From assembly GCA_032716605.1 (NCBI GenBank), contig CM064480.1, forward strand, positions 26,216,129 through 26,280,128: a DNA stretch of 64,000 nucleotides, given 5' to 3'. The notes under the pieces were generated by a model. The model ran no database searches. It worked only from the letters and a program-made list of their open reading frames with translations, and was not told the origin of the DNA. Shown piece by piece: positions 54,105 to 64,000 of this stretch. Within the stretch, counting starts at the first letter, position 1. Every line of letters starts with the position of its first letter. This stretch comes from Paralithodes platypus (Eukaryota; Arthropoda; Malacostraca; Decapoda; Lithodidae). The translations under genes were made by a program, and so were the position numbers.

Positions 54105-55463
54105 GGGCACCCGCCCACCTGAGGTAGTAGGAACATATTGTTGTCACTAAGTTCATCTGTAGTCACACATTTACTGTATGACCCCCTAGAGGATTGAGAG
54201 CTCCCTTCGGATTCCTCCTCATTGTTCACTTGTTGAGTCGAGGACAGATCAACGTCCTCTGGCTCACCGGGTATTTCTATCACTTCCGGCGTTTGTTGCC
54301 GGTTTTCAGGTACCTGGTTATCCGGTGGCCAAACCAGATCTGGGACAGACGAGGGGAATGTGTCTAAGTTAGTATTCTCCACCGTCATGGCCTGGTTATC
54401 ACTTAAGATATTTAGCTGTGAGGGTGAGGGAGTCTCCAGACTCCCCGGTCCTGTCCTGCAGGTGGTTGGGAGTCCGGTATTACCTGAGAGTCATCATAAA
54501 TTTGATGTGAGCAGGTCTGAGAGCCCCCATAGTTCACTGCTAATACCCTATTCGACACAATCGGTGGAGCTCTACGTGCTACATAATTTAGTTTAGGTAT
54601 AGCAAAAGTAAAATCATGTGGTTCACTCAAGGACTTACTGTTCACATCCCTAGGACCCGACTCAATCCCCTCCGCCCCTACCTCCGAGCTGTGTAATGTG
54701 GAGGTAGAGGCGGAGGGAAGTGGCCGCGACCCCGGCGTAGGCTGGTGGTGCGGCTTTATGACATCCGTGTGGGCACTTTTATGTCCTGACCTAGATTGCT
54801 TTGTCGAAGAACCCGAATCCTCCCTCCGTCGTTTAGTCAACCTAGATGATTCAACTGATGAATGAAGGGATTGTTTATGGGGGGACCGTGATCTAGACCG
54901 AGACTTAGTACTCGGGGAAGGAGACCGTCTTCTCTTCGGCCGGTCAGGGGGGTCTCCTCGGCACTTTCACTGTCACTACTATCACTACTCACCAGTGCTT
55001 TAGATAAGACTTTAGTTTTCGATTTTAGTTTTGTTGACTTGGCCGGAGTTGATTTTACTAAAGGAAATTTAATTACTAGATGATCCCACAGGGCCTCATC
55101 GTCACAGTGTAATGCCTTATGGGCCACGTCTTTTGCATACCCATTAAACAAGTTCTTAATCTCTTTTAAAGCCGCTAGGCATGAAAGGTCTCTCTTGTCG
55201 AAGAGCGCCGCTCTTAGTTCTGAGCACACGGCGCATCTCTTCGACACCCATAATCCCCGTGAACGATCGAGGCACTTAACGCATTTTATACATAATTTAT
55301 GTGCAAAAACTGGTAAACGAGAACAGGTAGGAGTAGCGCATAAGTCAAACCGAGGCATGATGGAGTTAGGACCCCCCCCCTGTGCCGTAATCGGCTCCCC
55401 CAACTGCCGCCGGTACTGCTGCTGAAGTGTTGTGATCTGGAAATAGAAATTTCCAGGAATCAA
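54032..55463 (-). pseudogene. DIRS-5 gag-like protein
   Basis: The 208-codon frame 55463-54837 starts with a cysteine-rich N-terminus: CATPTCSRLPVFAHKLCIKC then KRCAVCSELR (C-x4-C, C-x2-C, C-x2-C), which suggests zinc binding. It is followed by a Ser/Asp-rich stretch (SDSSDSESAEETP). Further frames 54840-54412 (RRREDSGSSTKQSRSG) and 54388-54032 (acidic, EIPGEPEDVDLSSTQQ) continue the low-complexity middle, as in DIRS-A/B. At least two frameshifts are present, and the end runs into the 95-base module. Confidence 0.75.
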
Positions 55464-56685
55464 TGCTCATAAGGATAACCTGAGAGGTGTTAACACATCC
55501 TACCTCAAGTCCGCCGGAAAATTAGCTATAGCCACTGCTACTCTAACCTTCCGCTGGACTTGACTCAGAGAATCCATTAGGTTTCTCTGATTCTTTGAAC
55601 TGCTTACCTGTGACAAAGGTGTCACTGGCCCTTGAAGACCTTAAGCGTTTTACTATCAATGACTGTTTGGACTAGAGAGATAGTAAATGATCACGCATTC
55701 ATGTAATTCTTGACTATTTAGTCAGTGTTTACCTTTGAACTGTGCGCCGGGCATACTAAGTTGCCGCGTGAGGCTATCGGTCAGGGCGAGTTCACTCGGC
55801 GGGGCGAGTTCACTCGGCGGGCCGAGTTATGCCCTGAGGAAATCGCATTTCCGCCGGGAATTTCGTGGTTTAGCATACCACACCGGGACATTTGGTAAGT
55901 TCCTTACTCGTCCACTGGACGAGAAACGGGCAGCTGGCTTTGAAAGCCGCCGGAAAAACGAACCAAAATTTTCAGAGGTGTTGACTTATCTGTGAAAGTC
56001 AGACACCCCCAAAAACCCCACACCAACAGGACGTCTCCTGATTCCCTCTAAACATGTAAAATCTCACATGCAAACTCAGGGAAACACATTACAGTAGGCT
56101 ATGACATATGTGGAATAATATTATTCATCAAATAATGACCCCTAGCCTTACCCGGAGACCCCTACTGAGGCTGGCCACGAGGCTTGTAGAAACAGCAAAA
56201 ACGGTAGCTCTCCAACCTCCTGAAGACCCAGCAGCAGCAGCACATGGTGAAGAGGCCCACGAGAGGGGCCCACGCGCAGACCCGGACTCTGGAAGGTTCC
56301 ACACCACGTGTGGCAACCCTTAAACCAGAGCGTCTGCTAAAAACAGTAATGCAACTGCCTCATAGAGACGGCCTGAAGCATAATCCTGCGTTGAAGTAGC
56401 CTCCTAATTAATAGTTAAGCAATAGCTAAGGCGCATAATGACAATGACATAAAAATACATGATGCGCAGATCCGGGTGGACTCGAAGCGCCTGTACAAAG
56501 TACCCTATTTTAACACTTCCTGCGGGCGTACCAATGGGGTAGCCTGTGCTAGCTAATCTAAAACCTTGTTCAATACAACTCAGATATATACAAATGAGTA
56601 AGGACTCATGAGAAGGGAGCAAACGAAGAATGAAGCGGAGCACACTGGCACCCAACCTCTCGGTACGACCGCGGGAAGAGGAATA
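55464..56685. other. DIRS-5 5' non-coding region
   Basis: Equivalent in position to 23600-25160 of DIRS-A. GGGCGAGTTCACTCGGCG occurs twice at 55784-55820. The frames at 55735-56323 have no recognised domain. Confidence 0.55.
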
Positions 56686-57269
56686 AAGTATGGCGGCTCA
56701 GGGAGCAGCGGCCAGGAACCCCACGCAAGAAATCCACGAGATGGAAAGCTATAGTATAACAATTATTAAGTATAAATGTCTTTTATATTTTACGAAGGTT
56801 TTTTCGTAGTGAGTACCCAATCATAAGACGATTCCATAACCCATCGGATCCGGGAGGCCTCATATGAGGCAAAACAAATAATTGGCAGGAATCCGGGAGG
56901 CCTCATATGAGGCAAAATGCGCGGCTAAAAATCGCCGCTAAAATCATCATAACTCGGCAACCACGCGTCGTAGCGATGTCATCTCAGCGGCAGTCTACAG
57001 GCAACAAAAAGGTCTACAATTTGCAACAAAGTTGACTGCTCTAGGTGGTCTTAATCAGTAGCTACTGAATTATGAAGCTTGACTGTACGAAAATGGCCCC
57101 GGACACAGCGATCGGGATCTTATGAGGCCCCCGGATCCGATGGGATAAGAGAATAAGCGTACTCCGTTCTCCCCGCGGCGGTAGATTCAAACTGGCTACC
57201 GCGGGCGCTTGAATGGAGGCTATTATATTAATAGGCATATCGTCAATGATGGAGGGGCCACTAATAAAT
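56686..57269. repeat. DIRS-5 inverted terminal repeat, right arm, with MITE inside
   Basis: The arm is the inverted partner of 46126-46460, ending GGAGGGGCCACTAATAAAT. It is split by the MITE at 56840-57144 and has lost about 16 bases (TTACCCTTATGAAGCG) present in the other arm. Confidence 0.9.
56840..57144. mobile_element. 305-bp MITE, copy 2, at an ATAA target
   Basis: Ends CCCATCGGATCCGGG and CCCCCGGATCCGATGGG are inverted; ATAA flanks both sides (56836-56839, 57145-57148). The other terminal repeat shows the empty site (TTAT at 46301-46304 on plus). Same length and internal palindrome as 14596-14900. Confidence 0.95.
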
Positions 57270-57399
57270 AAGTAATGATCACGTAGAGCTGCAGAATATG
57301 TACGTAATACGCATCTGCCATAACTTATATAAGAATGGATTCCAGTGGGATAGTCTATCGGCTATCATGAATATGATTAGAGTGGCTTTTAATCGGGAT
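57270..57399. other. Right flank of DIRS-5
   Basis: No recognisable feature. Confidence 0.35.
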
Positions 57400-57640
57400 A
57401 GTATCCTGAGGAAAACATTATTCCTCAATTGAACCGGAAACATGTTTGTGACTCGGTTTATGTTGTCTGGGTACCCGGAGTACCCTGAGGAAAACATTGT
57501 TCCTCAACTTAACTGGAACCTGTTGGTGCATCGGTTTTTGTACCCGGAGTACCCAGAGTAGGCTACCTGGAGGAAAACATTGTTCTTCAATTTAACTGGA
57601 AACCTGTTGGTGTATCGTTTTTTTGTACCCAAAGTACTAG
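57400..57640. repeat. Three tandem hairpin-bearing units
   Basis: Units of about 75-85 bases each carry GAGGAAAACATTGTTCCTC or a variant (a 6-bp stem) and GTACCCGGAGTACC: about 57406, 57483 and 57571. The style resembles the 5' hairpin arrays of the DIRS elements and the TACCCGG units of DIRS-2, so this may be a remnant of another DIRS 5' region. Confidence 0.7.
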
Positions 57641-58424
57641 AGCAGGAGCCAGGAGGGGTCTGGTTAGCTGGAAAGGTAACCAATTTTCTTTCCCACCAAA
57701 GTATCACCTATCAATGCTAATGTATGGAACTGGACGACTGGCAGACTTGCTGTGGTGGATGTGGTCAGGAGAGTGGATTTAATCCACTCCAAAAATTATC
57801 TAGATCAGCTTTGCACAGTAACCCATCCTAAATAACTGTAATAGGCATTCCATACCCCAATGTATGAAACATGGTTGATGACAGCAATTTGTATTGGTGG
57901 GTTGCCCCTGCCAGCCACCATTACTTAGCCCTTCAAAGCTGATCTAGATCAGCTATTGAGGTAACCACTTAAAATCACTTGCAAAATCTTCTGCAGGGTC
58001 CCAGATATCATGAATGGCCACTGCCAGTAAATTCCAGTGGTGGGGTACCCCCGCCAGGCATGCCCAAAAATGGCAAAACCCCAGAACTGAGTTAGCTCAG
58101 CTCATGAGGTAACCACTTCAAATCACTTGCAGAATCTTTTGCAGGGTCCCAGATACTATGAATGGCCACTTCCAGTAATTTCCAGTAGTGGGGTACCCCC
58201 GCCAGCCACCATTAATTAGCCCCTTAAAGCTGACCTAGATCAGCTCATGAGGTAACCACTTCAAATAACTTGCAAAATCTTCTGCAGGGTCCCAGATATC
58301 ATGAATGGACACTTCCAGCAAATTCCAGTGATGGGGTACCCCTGCCAGCCACATCCCAAAATTGCAAAATCCCAGAACTTACCTAGATCAGCTCATGAGA
58401 AAACCACTTCAAATCACTTGCAAA

Positions 58425-60732
58425 TAAACACTAAATAGCACACCCATCACTAACATCAACAATGCTGTTCACACATTCAACACAACTATCCAAAACGCTT
58501 ACAAGAAACAAATTCCAGGAGGTAACAGAAAAAGACACAACCCCTACTTCACACCAGAAATTCAAGACCTCATCAGACAACACAACACACTGAAACACTT
58601 ACTAGCAACCCACACATATGACATCGCACAACAAATCCAAACACTTAACACACAGATTAGCAACACAATACTAGAATAACAAACAGTAAATTGGAATAAC
58701 TACAACCAAACACTTGATCACAAAACAGAACCCCCAAAACTATAGGCCTACAAAGCACAAAACAGCATCACACTTTCCAACAGCAACACAACAAAATCAC
58801 ATGCCGCAATCACAACAACAGACTTTATTCCTTCATATAAACAACAAGCAAACAATCTCATTAATCACTTCCCTCATGTCAGCCACCTAAGCCCCCATCA
58901 AGACGACTGATGTGTCATCCGACGTAAGACCCTGGTTATGCACCCTTCACCAACAACCAGACAAAGCACATCATCAACAATCTCAAGCACTCACCTGCTT
59001 GTGGTCCAGACAACATAAGCAACATACACCTTAGACACCTAGGACCACAGGGCATACAAGCACTCACCAACATATCAAACTACAGTTATTCATACACCAC
59101 AATACCAGACATCTGGAAGCATGGTGTCATCATTACATTCCCCAAACACAACAAAGACCCCAAGCTGCCCTCCTCACACTGCCCCATCACACTCCCTTGC
59201 ACCCCCTCCAAAGTCTGAGAACGCCTCGTACTACAACTGACCACACACGCTCTACCCATAGCTCCACCACAATATGGCTTCAGGCCACTGCAATCCACAA
59301 ACACCCTTCTTACAGACCTTACACAAAGAGCTTTTGACGGCATCAACTCAGCCAGACCACCACACTGATCACTACTTGCCACACTCGACTTTAGTAAAGC
59401 CTTCGATTTCATCCCCCGCCACAACCTAACAAACAAAATCTACAACACAAACATGCACAATAATACAAAAAGGTGGCTGGCCAACTACCTAGCAGGCAGA
59501 TATGCGCACGTATCATTTGCCGGTCAGTCATCTAATATCAGAAACTTCACAAACGGAGTCCTGCAAGGATCCGTTCTGTCGCCCACACTTTGCAATCTAT
59601 ACATGCAGGATATACCTACACCCCATGCATCCCAAATAAATATAGCTTCATACTCAGAAGCACACACCAAGACCCAGACGAAGCAACACTTCTCCTTCAA
59701 CCCTATCTCAACACACTACATGACTGGTGCACTACAAACAGACTCAAATTAGCACCAGCCAAATCCACTGCAACCCTCCTCATAAGCTGGACAACCGAAT
59801 ATAAAAACACCCAGCACCTCACCATAAACAACACTCCTCTAACACACACACACACGCACAAAACCCTAGGAGTAACATACAGTATGATACTCTAATGACA
59901 TTCAAACAACATATCACAAACATGAATAAACTGACACCCAGACTTAACACCCTCAGGTCACTTGCCCACACAATATTTGAACACAACAAAGAAACTACCA
60001 ACACAGTATACAAACAATGCATAAGATCAGTGATGAAAAATACAAGCCCTGCCTGGGATTCTAACCTAACTGAAAAACACCTTGCAGACTATTCAAAGCA
60101 AAACCCTAAAAATCAACACAGGTTGCACAGCTCTACTACACCTACAGATCACCTACATCAAGAAACCAAAGTCCTCAAAGTCAAAGACCACCTGGACATG
60201 AGAGGCACTCAATTCCTGGCTGCAGCCTCCACAAACCAATACCATCCACTACACTACATGGCAGCACACCCACAGACACCAAGGCATATCAAAACAACAC
60301 CCAGCACATGGTATCACACACAAATACTGTCATCTCTCCCTCCCTGCCCACCCCAAACCAGCTTCCAGAAGCACATCCACACTCATATCTCTCGCCGTTC
60401 CATCCAATCACTCATAGACAACACGCAGTTGCAGGCACGACCTCCCAAAATCCATCTTTCTGAATCCTTCCTTCCTCGCGAGTCCACCAGGCCAGGCTGA
60501 GATGTGGGCACCATCCACCTCTTACCTCTTCTGAGCTATCAGAAGAGACTGGATATCTCCATCGTCGACACCTGCCCAGGATGCAACACGGCACCCCATA
60601 CTACACAATCACTTATGCCAACAACATAATCTACACTCCTTGAGAGCTCTGTGGGAAAGCCCGATCATGGCCATGGCCTTCCTTAGGGACTTGGGGATGT
60701 TCGGCCAGGCACCTTAGGGAACGACAACAACA
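58425..60732 (+). mobile_element. Jockey/I-type non-LTR retrotransposon, degenerate, plus strand
   Basis: Flanked by ACTTGCAAA (58416-58424) and ACTTACAAA (60733-60741), a target duplication with one change; the arm sequence is continuous when it is removed. The 3' end is TTAGGGAACGACAACAACAA. RT text is broken over all frames: LATLDFSKAFDFIPRHNL, NGVLQGSVLSPTLCNLYMQD, IASYSEAHT (degenerate YADD), then a frame at 59895-60500 with TFKQHITNMNKLTPRLNTLR and PTDHLHQETKVLKVKDHLDM. Same family as 62379-63968. Confidence 0.88.
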
Positions 60733-60830
60733 ACTTACAAACTTTTCTGCAGGATCCCAGATATCATGAATGGCCACTTCCAGTAATTTCCAGTGGTGGG
60801 GTACCCCTACCAGCCACCCTGAAATATTTA

Positions 60831-61064
60831 ATGACAAAATTTGGGAAACACATTATAATAAAGCTGATTTGCGCCAAAATCACATGCAGGATTAGTAAAA
60901 AGGGCACCTTGGAATCAAATCTACAATATCACCCTTCATGTCATAAAAAATTATACTGCCGTCAAACGCCCAAAGGGAACCCCATCAAGTGAATCCCCGT
61001 CAATTAAAAAACTTGCATCGAAACCAGGAGTGACAATAATATCCCCAAGTTTGACCAACAGGGT
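60831..61064 (-). other. Continuation of exon-like frame after an in-frame TAG
   Basis: Read on the minus strand the codons after the TAG at 61065-61067 stay open: LLVKLGDIIVTPGFDASFLI, then DGDSLDGVPFGRLTAV before TAA near 60952. The continuity beyond a stop suggests a recently disabled gene or a readthrough. No family is recognised. Confidence 0.45.
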
Positions 61065-61278
61065 CTATTGAACATTCTGTGGCAAGAGCTGGAAAAAGAG
61101 AGGTGGCAAGGAAGACAGCAGAGGTTCTCCTGCATTGACCTTGTACCATTCTCCTCGGTTATATCCATCTCTCAGTTCCCCAGCAGTTTTATGCGAATCA
61201 CCTTGATCCATCATAAGTGATCTATAAAAATCCTTGTTTACACAAGCTATCTCATAATCACATACAAGCAGTACCTGC
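61065..61278 (-). pseudogene. Exon-like open frame of unknown family in the centre of the inverted repeat
   Basis: On the minus strand a good splice acceptor (GAATCTTTGCAG, ending at 61279) is followed by an open frame: VLLVCDYEIACVNKDFYRSL, MMDQGDSHKTAGELRDGYNR, GEWYKVNAGEPLLSSLPPLF, FQLLPQNVQ and TAG. Composition is protein-like and unlike the simple-sequence frames elsewhere. It could be a captured host exon, the core gene of the foldback-like element, or an old host gene that the repeat surrounds. No homology is recognised. Confidence 0.5.
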
Positions 61279-61279
61279 A

Positions 61280-61605
61280 AAGATTCAAGATCAGCGAATT
61301 AGTGGAGTAAATTATTTTAGTCCGCTCAACTGGAAGACAATAATTTGTTCTTGTCTTACAATGATTAGGTACCGGTATACAGTACAAGCAACATGACCTG
61401 CACAGGTACCCTAAGTACACTTCCATTTATTGCTCTACAAATAAAGAGATGAAAAACATCGGAGATAAACCTTAGACCTCACTACATGATAAAATAGATC
61501 TATGCTCATATCATTTATGTAAACAGGATAAATGATCTATTTCCAGCAAATCTCCATGTCAATTGAGGGGAAATATCAATGTAGAACATCTATAGCAACA
61601 GGTTC
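61280..61605. other. Unannotated centre of the inverted repeat
   Basis: A/T-rich, no recognised feature; would be intron if the frame at 61065-61278 is an exon. Confidence 0.4.
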
Positions 61606-61700
61606 CCGAAAGGGGTTGAAATAGGGGAGCTATCCCCCCGCCAAAGGCGGCTTTCTTGGGCCTTTCCTAGCTGATGCTGAGAGGATTGGGTTCTAGGGCT
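61606..61700. repeat. 95-base module shared with DIRS-5 gag end
   Basis: Reverse-complement match to 54010-54104. The inverted-repeat arm begins just to its right, so the module marks the inner edge of the arm. Confidence 0.85.
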
Positions 61701-62389
61701 TTGCAATTTGGGCGTGGTTGACAGGTACCCCACCACTGGAAATTACTGGAAGTGGCCATTCATGATATCTGGGACCCTGCAGAAAAGTTTGCAAGTTACT
61801 TGAAGTAGTTATCTCATGAGCTAATCTAGGTCAGTTCTGGGGTTTTGCCATTTTTGGGCATGGCTGGTGGGGGTACCCCACCACTGGAATTTACTGGCAG
61901 TGGCCATTCATGATATCTGAGACCCTGCAGAAGATTTTGCAAGTTATTTGAAGTGGTTACCTCATGAGCTGATCTAGGTCAGCTTTAAGGGGCTAATTAA
62001 TGGTGGCTGGCAGTGGTACCCCACTACTGGAAATTACTGGAAGTGGCCATTCATAGTATCTGGGACCCTGCAAAAGATTTTGAAAGTGATTTGAAGTGGT
62101 TACCTCATGAGCTGAGCTAGCTCAGTTCTGGGGTTTTGCCATTTTTGGGCATGCCTGGCGGGGGTACCCCACCACTGGAATTTACTGGCAGTGGCCATTC
62201 ATTATATCTGGGACCCTGCAGAAGATTTTGCAAGTTATTTTAAGTGGTTACCTCAATAGCTGATCTAGATCAGCTTTGAGGGGCTAAGTAATGGTTGCTG
62301 GCAGGGGCAACCCACTAATGAAAATTGCTGTCATCAACCATGTTTCATAAATTGGGGTATGGAATGTCTATTACAGTTGTTGTTGTTCC

Positions 62390-63250
62390 CTAAGCTGCCT
62401 GGCCGAACAGCCCCGAGTCCTTAAGGAAGGCCATGGCCACGGTTGGGCTTTCCCACAGAGCTCTCAAAGAGTGTAAATTGTGTTGTTGGCGTAAGTGGTT
62501 GTGTGAAATGCAGTCTTCTATGATGTGTTTAATGGTATGGGGTGCTGTGTTACAACCCGGGCAGGTGTCGACGACGGAGTCATCCAGTCTCTTCTGATAG
62601 CTCAGAAGAGCTGAATGGTGTCCGCATCTCAGCCTGGCCAGGTGGACTCTTTCCTCGCGAGGAAGGGAGGATTCAGAAGGATGGATTTCGGGAGGTCGTG
62701 CTTGCAGCTGCGTGTTGTCTATGAGTGAGTGGATTGAACGGCGAGTGATATGAGTATGGATGTGCTTCCGGAAGTTGGTTTGGGGTGGGCAGGGAGGGAG
62801 AGAAGACAGTATTTGTGTGTGATAGCGTGTGCTGGGTGTTGTTTTGATATTTCTTGGTGTCTGTGGGTGTGTTGCCATGTAGTGTAGTGGGTGGTCTTGA
62901 TTCGTGGAGGCTGCTGCCAGGAATTGAGTGCCTCTCATGTCTAGATGATCTTTGACTATGAGGACTTTGGTTTCTTGATGTAGGTGATCAGTGGGTGTAG
63001 TAGCTGTGCATCCTGTGATGATTTTCAGGGCTTTATTTTGAATAGTCTGTAAGGTCTTATGATGTGTTTCAGCTAGGTTAGAAGCCCAGGCTGGGCTTGC
63101 GTATTCCATAACTGATCTTATGTATTGTTTGTAGACTGTGGTGGTGGTTTCTTTGTTGTTTCCAAATTTTGTGTGGACAAGTAATCTGAGGGCGTTAAGT
63201 CTGGGTGTCAGTTTCTTTTTTGTGTTTGTGGTGTGCTGTTTAAATGTCAT
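62390..63250 (-). pseudogene. Non-LTR RT C-terminal frame, 286 codons
   Basis: The frame reads TFKQHTTNTKKKLTPRLNAL, TTTVYKQYIRSVMEYASPAW, HKTLQTIQNKALKIITGC, PTDHLHQETKVLIVKDHLDM, then a zinc-knuckle-like end LARLRCGHHSALLSYQKRL, DTCPGCNTAPHTIKHIIEDC (C-x2-C...H-x3-H...C). It ends at LFGQAA, 62390. The upstream catalytic part continues in other frames to 63876. Confidence 0.9.
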
Positions 63251-63968
63251 TTGGGTGTCGTATGTTACTCCTAGGATTTTGTGTGTGTGTGTGTGTGTGT
63301 GTTAGGGGTGTGTTGTTTATGTTGAGTCCCGAGACGTAATCGTGCTCTCCTGTCCAGCTTGTGAGGAGGGTTGCAGTGGATTTAGCTGGGGCTAAATTGA
63401 GTCTGTTTGTAGTGCACCATTCATATAATGTGTCGAGATAGTCTTGAAGGAGTCCTGTTGCTGTGTCTGCGTTTTGGTGCGTGCTTGTGAGTGTTATGTC
63501 GTCTGCGTAGGAAGGAGGCTATGGTTATTTGGGGTGAATTTGGTGTATTTATATCATGCATGTACAGATTGAAGAGTGCGGGCGACAGGACGGATCCTTG
63601 CGAGACTCCGTTTGGGAAATTTCTAATGCTAGATTACTGACCGGCAAAAGATACGTGTTCACATCTGCCTGGTAAGAAGTTGGCCAGCCATCTTTTTGTG
63701 TTGTTGTGCATGTTTGTGTTGTAGATTTTGTTTGTTAGGTTGTGGCGGGGGATGGCATCGAAGGCTTTACTAATGTCGAGTGTGGCAAGTACTGATCTGT
63801 GTGGTGGTCTAGCTGAGTTGATGCCGTCAAAAGCTCTTTGTGTAAGGTCTGTAAGAAGAGTGTTTGTGGAGTGCAATGGCCTGAAGCCGTGTTGTGTTTG
63901 AGAAAGGGGTAAGTCAGGTGTCAGGTGGCACGCGTCCTTGGAGCGGCTGCGGTCGCGCCGGGCAATTC
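63251..63968 (-). pseudogene. Non-LTR RT catalytic region, frameshifted
   Basis: STNTLLTDLTQRAFDGINSA, LATLDISKAFDAIPRHNL and KRWLANFLPGRCEHVSFAGQ occupy 63876-63634. The YADDITLTS box is seen at about 63515-63490 in another frame after a small indel. A (GT)n tract at 63280-63301 interrupts the link to the C-terminal frame. The 5' end is truncated at 63968. Confidence 0.85.
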
Positions 63969-64000
63969 TCTATTACAGTTATTTAGGATGGGTTACTGTG

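Larger units (their letters stand above)
46126..57269 (-). mobile_element. DIRS-5: heavily invaded DIRS element, 11.1 kb
   Basis: Its ends are TATAGGTTTGATTCC at the left and GGAGGGGCCACTAATAAAT at the right, close to those of DIRS-A/B. Minus-strand order: terminal repeat (57269-56686), 5' region, gag (55463-54032), RT/RNase H (53580-52970), recombinase (51840-51273), complementary region (48832-48727), terminal repeat (46460-46126). Insertions recognised inside it: a Jockey-like element (46480-48660) itself interrupted, a TA-flanked element (49119-50295), a TTAA MITE (50504-50981), a second TA element (51861-52963), a non-LTR 3' fragment (about 53594-53720) and a 305-bp TTAA MITE (56840-57144). 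Without them the recombinase-to-complementary-region distance is about that of A and B. Confidence 0.9.
62379..63968 (-). mobile_element. Jockey/I-type non-LTR retrotransposon, 5'-truncated, minus strand
   Basis: Flanked by the 12-base duplication TCTATTACAGTT (62367-62378 and 63969-63980). The left arm at 57826-57850 shows the empty site. The 3' end is a GTTGTTGTT (CAA) tail at 62379. It is the better preserved of the two copies in the inverted repeat. Confidence 0.94.
57814..64000. repeat. Long inverted repeat (foldback-like) with subrepeats in both arms
   Basis: The left arm (57814-58424 plus 60742-60830) is the reverse complement of the right arm (about 61737-62378 plus 63981-64000). Shared end: CACAGTAACCCATCCTAAAT at 57814 and its complement at 63985-64000. 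Each arm has about 3-4 units of about 146 bases starting GAGGTAACCACTT (57959, 58106, 58250, 58398). Each arm has been invaded by a non-LTR copy. The window ends inside the right arm, so full length is unknown. Long inverted arms built of tandem repeats are characteristic of foldback-type elements. Confidence 0.87.

Noticed and set aside
57959..58440. Regularly spaced repeats suggestive of a CRISPR-like array
   Set aside because: Units of about 146 bases without spacers, in a eukaryotic transposon-rich context; they are subrepeats of the inverted-repeat arm.

Overview
This window is from a eukaryotic, animal-type genome, most likely an arthropod and plausibly a decapod crustacean. The reasons are a spliced exon resembling the membrane segment of an RNF13-type ubiquitin ligase, abundant CR1/RTE/Jockey-type non-LTR retrotransposons, many DIRS (tyrosine-recombinase) retrotransposons, tRNA-derived SINEs and TTAA-specific MITEs. 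The species assignment is inference. Almost the whole window is mobile DNA inserted into mobile DNA; no intact conventional gene was found.

Layout. 1-1380: CR1-like retrotransposon 3' end split by a 5'-truncated RTE-like copy (403-981, 8-bp target duplication). 1378-4190: 3' part of a plus-strand DIRS element (DIRS-0) whose recombinase gene is cut by a TTAA MITE that itself carries a SINE. 4288-14573: a structurally complete but mutated DIRS element of a second family (DIRS-2, minus strand). 14574-16256: a small non-DIRS island with MITEs and the RNF13-like exon (15774-15879), bounded by AG and GTAAGT. 16257-25456 and 28067-36628: two closely similar DIRS copies (A and B, minus strand), with non-LTR fragments and an RTE-like element between them. 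36629-40800: non-LTR ORF1 remnant, an unrecognised conserved protein fragment, a Tc/mariner-pogo-like MITE, a TTAA MITE and simple duplications. 40800-45010: plus-strand DIRS-3 (gag, RT, RNase H), truncated before its recombinase. 46126-57269: DIRS-5, 11.1 kb, minus strand, with inverted ends and the internal complementary region still recognisable despite six or more later insertions. 57814-64000: a long inverted-repeat, foldback-like structure with about 146-bp subrepeats in its arms, each arm hit by the same non-LTR family; an exon-like open frame lies in its centre.

How the parts relate. The DIRS elements supply the scaffold. Each minus-strand copy reads gag, RT/RNase H, tyrosine recombinase, internal complementary region, terminal repeat. 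The internal complementary region is the complement of both outer ends joined, as expected for the circular intermediate of DIRS replication. MITEs with CCC...GGG ends and TTAA flanks later landed in these elements; in several cases removing the insert restores the interrupted frame or matches an empty site elsewhere in the window. Copies A and B share the same loss of the N-terminal RT and the same broken YLDD box, so they look like members of a non-autonomous lineage moved in trans. Boundaries were found by eye and may be off by a few bases.
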